Translations under genes and position numbers: made by a program
From: Sparassis latifolia
Taxonomy: Eukaryota; Basidiomycota; Agaricomycetes; Polyporales; Sparassidaceae
NCBI GenBank assembly: GCA_018466975.1
Contig: CM031556.1
Span: 434,001 to 498,000 of the forward strand
Direction: 5' to 3'
DNA length: 64,000 bases
The notes under the pieces: model-generated
Told to the model about the DNA's origin: nothing
The model's input: the letters and a program-made list of their open reading frames with translations, nothing else
Databases searched by the model: none
Shown: in pieces, positions 51,201-64,000 of the stretch
How positions within the stretch are numbered: the stretch's first letter is position 1
Layout: the number at the start of each line of letters is the position of its first letter

Positions 51201-51941
51201 TCATCGTCGGGGGCAGTCTCGAACATAATGATCACCTCCACATCTGTAGCATGTCCATCGGCTGGTTCGTGGTCCTCGTTCCTGTGTATGACCATCGCAG
51301 TAAGAATGACTGCGACGTGAAGAAGTCGATACAAGTGAGAAGGAGGGTTGCGATAGCGGGGATCGACCCGTAGGTACGTGTAAATGAGGAGGGCGAGGTC
51401 GAACAGGAATTGGTTCCGGTGATGATCGAGGAGTGGATGCGGGTATTGTGTTATTGGTGTATCCGAGAATGTGTCCGATGTCTTCATCTCCATGCTCCCT
51501 CCAGATCTTCTGTGCTGTACGAGTGACCATACTGCACATCAATGACCAGACTTGGTCAACTCTGGTTCGGGCTCTACTTGTCCTTTCCTCTGCTGCGATG
51601 AGCTCTTGTCTGGCCGTCTGCATCCACTCGACCATTTCCAATGCTCGTTGCATAGAAACCACCGCTTGTCAATCCTGCGGGCAATTTCATAGGGCAACGA
51701 GAATGTCTGTGAAGTCGACAGGAACATGGATGGCCAAGACCAGACGTGTGGCAAATTCTTGTTCATCTGATGTGTGACTGAGTTCGATAAAAGGTGAGGG
51801 CAATGAAGTGCGGATAAAGGGTGTCTGTGTTCGAGAAGGTACTCTATTGACAAGCGTAGGTGATGCGGGGGTGCCCATAATCGTGGAAGTGACTTCAGCA
51901 AGTATATTGTGAACAAGGTCGTCTATAGCAGAAGTGGGCAT
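51201..51941 (-). CDS. Extra sense-strand ORF with zinc knuckle, downstream of pol
   Basis: Between the chromodomain and the 3' LTR there is a coding stretch in the same sense as pol. It starts MPTSAIDDLVHNILAEVTST, and its first part runs to FTDILVALPYEIARR near 51670. A change of frame or an intron then leads to MQRALEMVEWMQTARQELIA and ends in RWTCYRCGGDHYVRDCPRR-stop. The motif C-x2-C-x3-H-x4-C is a retroelement-type zinc knuckle. The middle is a helical, heptad-like, Pro-rich-tailed segment. Whether it is one protein in two exons, two ORFs or a broken frame is not settled. It may act as an accessory nucleic-acid-binding protein. Confidence 0.55.
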
Positions 51942-52297
51942 TGATGATACATCATCTTCTCCTCCTTTTATACCTTTCAGTTATTAAGGGGATCTTGGTT
52001 ATCAGTGATGTGAAATAGAATGTCGTGGATGCGGGTGATAATCAAATAGATGAAAATCCATTGGGCGATAAAGAGTATTCTCACGGAGATAAGAACTGCC
52101 CAGTCAGTTCCAAGCATCATTCTGATCACCCCAGCCGTTAGCATGTGGGTTGTCTCATGTGAAGAGTGTATGTTTAACGAGTCATCTGATAAGGATTCTG
52201 TGAACGATCCAAAGGAAAGCGAGGGTTGTGCAGTGGAGGACGATAAGGAAGATAACGAGAAAGGCCGTCGTGGTAGTCATTCCAGTTTCCTCATCCT

Positions 52298-57485
<5,188 letters not shown>

Positions 57486-57856
57486 AGCCAGTGTGGATAA
57501 AGTCCTCTGTGTGGCCTATGTCTACACGTAGACTGCACACCGTCCTCAACTAAGTGGGTTCATTCATCGTCGGCTAACAAGCCCGTAGAGTGTCTTCTGT
57601 CTTCAAACTGGTACACCTATTTGCTGATTGCTCGAGTGATTACCTCAGCCTCCTTGGCCTATTGGTCTCTCAGACAGACCCCTCTCCGAAGATGAGTGAT
57701 CAGTCTATCCCTTCAGCTACCTCGATTACAGAGTAATCTCAAACGGTGCTTTAGCAATCGAATCGGGTGTATCATTTAGTCTTCAAGGTTCGGTCCAGTC
57801 GGTAGTTCGTTGTTAGACTTTAAGAAGTCACAGAGAGTAATAAGATCTCAACCTAA

Positions 57857-58497
57857 TGTTACACGGCAGCGAAACACGAGCGTCAAGTCGAGTCATCACG
57901 AGACAAGGTCTTAGTCTAAGACACAAGTCCGTTCAAGTGACACTTCTGGCGACGTCCTTGCACTGAAGGTCGATCAGAGTTCGTTCTTATGACTCGTGGT
58001 AGCTGTCTGCTACTAACGGTCGATCTCAGTCAAAGGCAAGTGAAAAGCTGGTTTAATGGTAACCAGGTCGAGATGGGGATCCAGCTCGATGAGGTCGTCT
58101 ATTTATACAAAAGGTATCCGCAGTACTACGCAGTAATATGGAATTGTTCATTGGCTAGATAAAGTGAAACGATGTCTGGGCAAGATAACGGCGAGGAAGT
58201 AATATATATGGGAAAGCTGAGTAAGATCGTGAGAGATAATCAGTACTAATGGGGATAACGAGTCGTGTATCAGAATGAGGTAAAGATGAGGCATACATGC
58301 ACATCTTGCATGTGTGATAAGAAGAAGGTCCGGAGTTGGATCTGGTGTAACCCCAGACTAGGGGTTCTGGACATCTGGGTAGAGAATCGGAGGTTGCGCT
58401 CCGATGAATCACGTGTTGGATCACGTGGTCTGGTAAAGTAAAGGGAATGAAGAAAGGAAAAAGAAAAGACGTGCCATAACTGAGGAGCATTGTAACA
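57857..58497 (-). repeat. 5' LTR of the retrotransposon
   Basis: 641 bp, same ends as the 3' LTR. The gag leader (57486-57856) follows it directly on the minus strand. The 5-bp duplication CCCAT follows at 58498-58502. Confidence 0.95.
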
Positions 58498-58822
58498 CCC
58501 ATCGCATAAGGCGAAGCACAAAGCCAAAGCCACAATAAGCTCCGGTTTGAACTGTCGCTTTACTGCATTCGATATATGGTGTGCGCAGGCTACCTCAACC
58601 ATTTTTGGGGTAATCAACGAAGCACAGAATGTGCGATATGTCTCATTGCTGCAGGCTTCGCAGGTCGTGCCTCCTGGTCTTTCCGAAAATTTGATGTCCA
58701 TGTATCCTGGCGCTACTGCACATCCTGGGTATTGGAATTCTTTCGCGGAGTTGGATGACGATGACGTGGACGATTATCCTGACAGTGACTCAGAAGAAGG
58801 GATGTTTGACGTGGAGGACTGA

Positions 58823-59173
58823 GTTCGCTCATGTGGGTACAAGTAGGTACATATTATGGCAGAATTTCTGACCAAGTGATCCCAAGTATGTAATAATTAG
58901 GCCTTTGGCTGCCGGTCTGGGGCTCCATAGTACCTACCCCTCCATCAGCTGTCCTACCTCCCACCGGAAATATGTTTGCTGGCGGCACTATGTACAGCTC
59001 GGGCTACAGAAATTCACAGGCTCAAGCTTTGTCATTCAGAATGCCTTGAGGCTGCGCAATTGTTCACCAACATGCTCAGTGATGGACACCATTGCATGAG
59101 GCAATGGCCGAATAGTTTAGTTGTCCAAAGGGAGACCGCACATCTGTAGTACGTATTAGTCCGTAGTATATAG
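58823..59173. other. Flank between the P-loop gene and the foldback element
   Basis: About 350 bases with no recognised gene. The last nine bases (agtatatag, 59165-59173) are one copy of the target duplication of the next element. Confidence 0.6.
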
Positions 59174-60053
59174 CAGGCTCCTAAAACCATCTGTTGCTAT
59201 AGTGTTCTCGCTCCTTTATTCTAAACAGCATGTTTTAGTCATCATGTGACATATGTTTTATGAGACCTACCCTTTTGAGCAAAAATTATGGGATAAGGAA
59301 ATTCGTATGGAGGAGAACACTATAGGATGGCTGGCCAAACTTGTCGTCCGAGGTTACGCTGAGCACACGCATCCAGCATTTCTCGCAGGAAAAGCCGAGC
59401 AAACCCTAGCATGGGTCTTATTTTTCTCAGCACGAGCAACTCAAATCCGATGTTTGTGTACTGCGCGTAGTGTGCGTGCCATCACGCGCCATTGCACAGC
59501 AGATCTATATTATATGTACTGAAGCTGCACTGATCCAGGCACAAAACTACGCAGTTGTTGTTTGTTCAAGGTGCATTGGCTACAAAGCCATTGAGAACTA
59601 ATACTGTACCAATTTATCTGCCGCATAGCGAGTCCGAATCACACTAGCACTTCACTTTGCACTCTGGAGCCTTAAGCTCTCAGCAATGCTTAGCAGTCCC
59701 CCAAAACAATGGAATAAAAATAATGTGTATGGGTTGCATGCCTGGTGGGCGCACTATGCGCAGTACACGAACGTCGGATTTGGGTCGCTCGTGCTGAGAA
59801 AAATAAGACCCATGCTAGGGTTTGCTCGGCTTTTCCTGCAAGAAATGCTGGATGTGCGTGCTCGGCATAACCTCGGACAACAAGTTTGGCCAGCCATCCT
59901 ATAGTGTTCTCCTCCTCCATACGAATTTCCTTATCCCATAATTTTTGCTCAAAAGGGTAGGTCTCATAAAACATATGTCACATGATTACTAAAACATGCT
60001 GTTTAGGATAAAGGAGCGAGAACACTATAGCAACAGATGGTTTTAGGAGCCTG
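59174..60053. mobile_element. 880-bp Mutator-like non-autonomous element with ~310-bp inverted repeats
   Basis: The left arm (59174-about 59484) and right arm (about 59743-60053) are inverted copies with only scattered differences. They begin caggctcctaaaaccatctg and end in its complement. A perfect 9-bp duplication agtatatag flanks the element (59165-59173 and 60054-60062). Long inverted repeats plus a 9-bp duplication fit the Mutator superfamily; hAT elements normally make 8 bp. Each arm holds a 13-bp inner inverted pair (ctatagtgttctc / gagaacactatag, at 59197, 59313, 59899 and 60018). The centre (about 260 bp) has no coding capacity. The near-identical peptides readable in both arms are a by-product of the repeat. 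Confidence 0.85.
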
Positions 60054-60107
60054 AGTATATAGGTATTATCAATTTTGGCAGTATTCAAGGTCCTTTTGAG
60101 GCAAATC

Positions 60108-60931
60108 TTATATCGGTACTGCCTTAATCAGTGAACCGGAGTGAGTACAGGATGAAACTAGGCTCAGTATATGCTGCGACTGAGAGAGAGTCAGCATGTC
60201 TCTCAATAATCTTAACCACGTGGAGTGCTCACTAGTAACAGCCTGCTCGTTGGAGAGAAAGTCGAGCTGAGGTAGCATCTCAGCCAGAGCACTAGTATTG
60301 TACGTCGTCCCGTCCGCGGTTCTGCCCACGAAATTGATCCGCATGAGCCTGTCGCCGTACGTCAAAGACTGACAGTGGCCCGGACATCAGACCAGAAAAC
60401 AGAAGAACACATTGTCGAGCACAATTACCCAGTACTGTAACAGCTGCGAATCGTCGTCAGATGTGGAGCAGGTCTCGTTCAAGATGGTGTAGTAGTTCCC
60501 GTCAGGGTTGACGAGTGTCGGCAGATTGGTTGTGAGACAGCCGCCGTACCCCAGCGGCACGATATGGCCATAGGTCACGATGGTAGTTCCGTTGACAACT
60601 ACTCCGGGATAGCCCATGAAGCTGCTGGTACCTATGTAAGTTAAGCACATTAGCACGATGAATTCCGCCAGGACGTCATGAACTTACACTCTTGGAACTC
60701 ATACAGGGCGGTGTTACCGCCTTCAATAAGGAAGGGCGGCTCACTCGGCTCGGGGGTGAAGAACGTCACATTGGCGCCATCGTCTGGCAGATACCTTGCA
60801 GCTTGGTCGTTCGAGAAGATACGAATGGCGCCAATGTGGACGGTCTCGCAGATCACTCCGTCCTGACGTTTGATGGCGGCGGCTGCAGCGATGGACACGC
60901 AGAGAGGAATGAGGAATATCAAAGCAAGCAT
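60108..60931 (-). CDS. Small secreted protein, Agaricomycete-type
   Basis: Signal peptide MLALIFLIPLCVSIAAAAA. Three exons: the first ends near 60687 with ALYEFQEC, the second (60640-about 60430) holds VNGTTIVTYGHIVPLGYGG, CLTTNLP and a Cys-Ser-Thr-Ser-Asp-Asp block ending LLQYW. A 61-base intron (GTAATT...CTGTCAG) then leads to SLTYGDRLMRINFVGRTADG and a longer tail. Six or more Cys suggest disulfides. The layout 'FxEC ... C(S/T)SxDD..QLLQYW' is shared by many uncharacterised secreted Agaricomycete proteins of 200-250 residues. A TATA-like tttata lies about 75-80 bases upstream. The stop at 60108 is only 45 bases from the target duplication of the foldback element. Function unknown. Confidence 0.6.
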
Positions 60932-62410
60932 TGTGAACGAGTGGAAGTTGAAAGGCGAAACTTGAAACTTCAGAGGATGCTGTCTCGTTTCGTCGAGCTC
61001 ACCCAGCCTTTATAGCTCACTGAGATTCCCAGCGCGGGATCCATGCCCGGGGCAGACCTGGTGCAGATGGCTTGCGGGACAAACCTCCCGCGTCCTCGTG
61101 AGGTAAAATCTGCACTAGAAACTGTAGAAACGCCAGAGGGGCTGTGTAGGTCGCCTACGATTCAAGTTCGTGGATGATGTGACGCAACGTGCGGCCCCCA
61201 GCCGCTCTGCGCAGAAGTAACATCTGTCAAGTATGTCAATCCCGGCAGACTGTGATCAGATGCGGCTGCAGTCCGTCATGACGAGTCACGCGTCACGAGT
61301 GCTGGAAAGGCCCGTCGCCGCGGACCTAGATTCGCGACTTCCCAATAGTATAGTCACGATAACCAATATGCAGTACTGTACTCGGCCCTCATGTTTCTCT
61401 TGAACCAGGCTCTTGAGTGAGCACTCGGCTATTCGAAACTTGCGCATGCTGCTTCGGAGAAGAATCAGGACGAGGTCGCGGTCATGGCCAACACACACGT
61501 GAAGATTATCCGTACCACGCGCGGGTCTCTCTGACTTTCGGACCATGGAAGATCCTAGGATTGACCAGGATTAATGTCGCAGGCTCGCGCAAATGGTGTT
61601 CTGTCAACATTACTCGTCAGTGCGTCGGCAAGATGCTGCAGAGAGGCTCAGCGCAGGCAACAGATCTCATCCCCGATCACTGCGTGATCTTGTTCCGTTT
61701 TGGGCGAAGATTCAACTCGATCATGATGCGCCACCAAGCGATCCAGGACAAGGCAGTCTCTCTATACGGCAGGGGCCACAATGATCTACTGGTCTAACGC
61801 GCGGAAAGTTCGCATTCGAGGTAGATTCGAGCTCTACGAGGTTGCATGATGCGCTGCTACAGTGCTAGATCCAACGGGCGTTCACGGTCCGCACGCCACA
61901 GCGCAACCTAAAGCTCTCTTCGTAGCTCCTGGCGTGCGAGCTTGAAACACTTGATGCATTTAGAACCAGGTTTCCAGGTTGCTGATCCTGTGGCTACGCG
62001 TGGAGAATATGCTTGGGCTGATTCTGAATTCCGTGCCGCTTCGACACCAGAGAAGGAGCACGAAGCGAGGAAGTACATAACCTACAGACCACAACTGCGC
62101 AGTTGTTATGTCGCTATTCGGTATGCATTGTTTTTTGTTCTCCGTCCAGGTGACATACCGCTTATGGAAAAAGAGAACAAAAGCGGTGCAGCAAAGCCAC
62201 AAAGAAATGAATTGAGCCCAGTGAACAAAGCAACGCCTCGCGTGGGCCGCACGCCGCTGGAGAAGTATATATAACTCCGTCTCTGAGCGTCTCTGGACCT
62301 TTACTCTCAACTCTCAACTCTCATCTGGACTTGACTTGCTACGCCTCTCGCGCTCAAGCTTAACTCTCTGTGCCACCGAAGATTGACCCTCGAATTGATC
62401 ATCGCACACC
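60932..62410. other. Intergenic, no supported gene
   Basis: About 1.5 kb between divergent genes. The frame at 61417-61797 (126 codons) has no recognised motif. Close to the next gene are a TATA box (tatatata, about 62266-62273) and a C/T-rich tract with repeated ctctcaa (62306-62325), the usual look of a fungal core promoter and start region. Confidence 0.5.
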
Positions 62411-63016
62411 ATGGCATACTATGCTTATGACTCCCGGTACGGCTCAGGGTTCCCACGTCGACGTAAAAATGCGGGCTCTATCGTAGGAAGGTTCATCATT
62501 GTGGATCAAGAACCCGAGGAACAAAGTGAAGAAGAAATGAACTGCAACGAGGACTTTGCGTCTGACGACGAACGCGTGGAGTCCGACGAAGAATCCGGTG
62601 GGTCGCAGGAAGACGACGAGATGGAGGAAGAAGAGCTTGAGAAGGAAGAAGCCCAACCCAAAGAACCGGGCGAACCGTGTTCGTACAGTTTCAGGGTAAG
62701 TATTCGAGTGGCCTCGATTGAGCATTGTGGTTCACCTATGTTTTGTTTCAGTCAAGGGATCGCGTCTGGGTGAAATATAAGGGAAGATGGTATTCAGGCA
62801 CGGTCCTGCGAGAATCATCAATTTCTACCTCGGAAAAGGTGAGTACCTCTGTATGTTGGAGGATTATAATCTCTCACATCAAATTCGCAGACATATTATA
62901 GGGTCGTCTTCCATTACAACGTGGAAATGGCGTTCTCTCCGCTGGACGGAAACATCAAGCCGGATACTCCTTACATCCTCAAGTTGTTGCAGGATGCTGG
63001 TGAGATATCGTCGTGA
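62411..63016 (+). CDS. Acidic protein with C-terminal Tudor/SH3-like motif
   Basis: First exon encodes a Tyr-rich start (MAYYAYDSRYGSGF), a short basic patch (RRRK) and then about 60 residues rich in Glu and Asp. Introns at about 62696-62751 (GTAAGT...TTTCAG) and 62839-62889 (GTGAGT...TCGCAG) join it to RDRVWVKYKGRWYSGTVLRE and TYYRVVFHYNVEMAFSPLDG. The run 'V.VKYKGRWYSGTV' followed by 'YYRVVF' looks like a Tudor, PWWP or other SH3-like barrel, which often binds modified histones. The stop TGA at 63014 overlaps a GTGAGT donor at 63012, so a further exon after a TGCAG acceptor near 63239 is possible. Acidic tails plus such folds suggest a chromatin role, but this is inference. Confidence 0.65.
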
Positions 63017-63461
63017 GTGGCCCTCCCGCTCCATAAATATTTCCTGGTCGCCATCCTCCAAATTTCGTTCATATTCGCAATGATGAAGGAACAATGTCTG
63101 ATTTATAGTACGTTTCTACGGTTCAATGCATATGAATTGATCGAGTATTGTTCTGTCAGTGCTTTCGAGCCACAACGGACTAGTATGATACAGGCGCAGG
63201 CGTTAATTTTGATTGTTGTATTTGTTTCTATAATGCAGTCGCATTTTCCAAACAAACGTTCAAGGAGTTGTATGTGGCCAGGAAATGACACAGTGCGGGA
63301 ACTGCCGGGTATGGGATATCAGGTGACGTCACGACGGATATCCTGGGCGGGAGCTGCAGCGCCTGTCTATAACTCGAACGGTCTACGACTGTCTAGCACG
63401 CTACTTAGCACTGTTTTCTTGCCATCCGTCCTCTTAGACTCACCCGGCATCTTTGCATTAT

Positions 63462-64000
63462 GAGCCTCCTGCAAGACGTCCTCAGAACGCAAACACTAGA
63501 CTCACTAGATAAACAGCTCGGTGTTGCTGCAGATCACGTCCAGAACGGACGGACGACCCCGAACCAGGAGAGGGAGGACAGCGACGACGAGCTGGTGAAC
63601 GTCGTACGTTTCTTGTTTTTTTCTTCTTTGTGATTCCGTCTAACTAAGCCAAGGTGTCGCTCCCTGGAACACCAGCACGCTCGCGCCCGGCCTCTCGGCC
63701 ACCATCTCCCACTCGCGGAGCAGCCTCTCGACGCCCCCCGGGCCCTCTGCACATTTCATCAGCTAGAAACATGTCAGACCCGCTGAAAGCATTCCAAACC
63801 GAGCTTTCTCAGCGCATCTTCTCTCTCCTGAGCCTTAAGGATCTAGCGACCTGCTCGCGGGTATCGCGAAAATGGAATAAGAGTCAGACGCTAAACTATG
63901 GTGCGTGCAAGCGTCTTCTGCAAGTGACACGCTGGCTTAACGATGTCCGTCTAGTTTGGTTCCAGCACTATCGGAAAGACAACTTCCACGATGAGAGCTT
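63462..64000 (+). CDS. F-box protein, 5' part (runs off the window)
   Basis: Start MSLLQDVLRTQTLDSLDKQL. The first intron (about 63605-63651, GTACGT...CCAAG) joins DELVNV to a Ser/Pro/Arg-rich linker (VSLPGTPARSRPASRPPSPT), and then the F-box SDPLKAFQTELSQRIFSLLS, LKDLATCSRVSRKWNKSQTL. A second intron (about 63900-63953) leads to VWFQHYRKDNFHDES at the window end. The F-box recruits SKP1 of an SCF ubiquitin ligase. An internal ATG directly before the F-box (MSDPLKAF, near 63771) could also serve as a start. The substrate-binding part lies outside. Confidence 0.75.

Noticed and set aside
59253..59974. Two near-identical ~90-residue proteins in opposite orientation (METYPFEQK-like)
   Set aside because: They are the same DNA in the two inverted arms of the foldback element; there is no start context or splice support.

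Overview
The window is nuclear DNA of a mushroom-forming basidiomycete (Agaricomycete). Genes are broken by many short introns of about 50-65 bases with GT...AG ends and CTGAC/CTGAT-type branch sites. Conserved eukaryotic housekeeping genes (VPS35, VPS4, BCP1, RPL19, a MYST acetyltransferase, a mitochondrial DEAD-box helicase) sit beside families typical of Agaricomycetes: a DUF6533 membrane protein, fasciclin, F-box/LRR proteins, small secreted proteins and an expanded P-loop/FDEAH family. All assignments come from reading the translated sequence; no database was searched.

Layout. 1-13 kb: a DUF6533 membrane protein (-), an MRH4-like helicase (-), a secreted fasciclin protein (-) and a secreted GH31 alpha-glucosidase (+). 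13.6-14.7 kb: a G-rich minisatellite. 14.7-20.8 kb: a small Cx5R phosphatase (+), a weak F-box/LRR-like locus (-), a truncated relative of a 99-residue protein encoded at 44.8 kb, and an unrecognised multi-exon gene (-). 20.8-38.2 kb: a dense block holding VPS35 (+), BCP1 (-), VPS4 (-), a HAL4/SAT4-type kinase (-), RPL19 (+), a MYST acetyltransferase (-) and an AGC-like kinase with an altered catalytic loop (-). 39.1-45.1 kb: a membrane-anchored aspartic protease (-), a small protein with two C-x2-H-x4-C-x2-C motifs (-) and the 99-residue conserved protein (+).

46.9-60.1 kb is the accessory region. A gene of the P-loop/FDEAH family, read on the + strand, can be followed from 46.9 kb to 58.8 kb. 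It is broken by a Walker-A frameshift and two nonsense codons, by two short non-autonomous DNA elements (49.5-50.4 kb), and by a complete 7,988-bp Ty3/Gypsy chromovirus in antisense orientation (50510-58497; 641-bp LTRs, 5-bp target duplication CCCAT). Joining the flanks at the target duplication leaves one open frame of the host gene. The retroelement itself carries one frameshift and at least five in-frame TGA codons, most of them where an Arg codon CGA would fit. Its LTRs differ only by transitions, mostly at CpG, which points to methylated-CpG decay. Just downstream is an 880-bp element with inverted repeats of about 310 bp and a 9-bp target duplication, resembling a Mutator-type non-autonomous transposon.

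60.1-64 kb: a small secreted protein (-), an acidic protein with a Tudor/SH3-like motif (+) and the 5' part of an F-box protein (+) that runs off the window.
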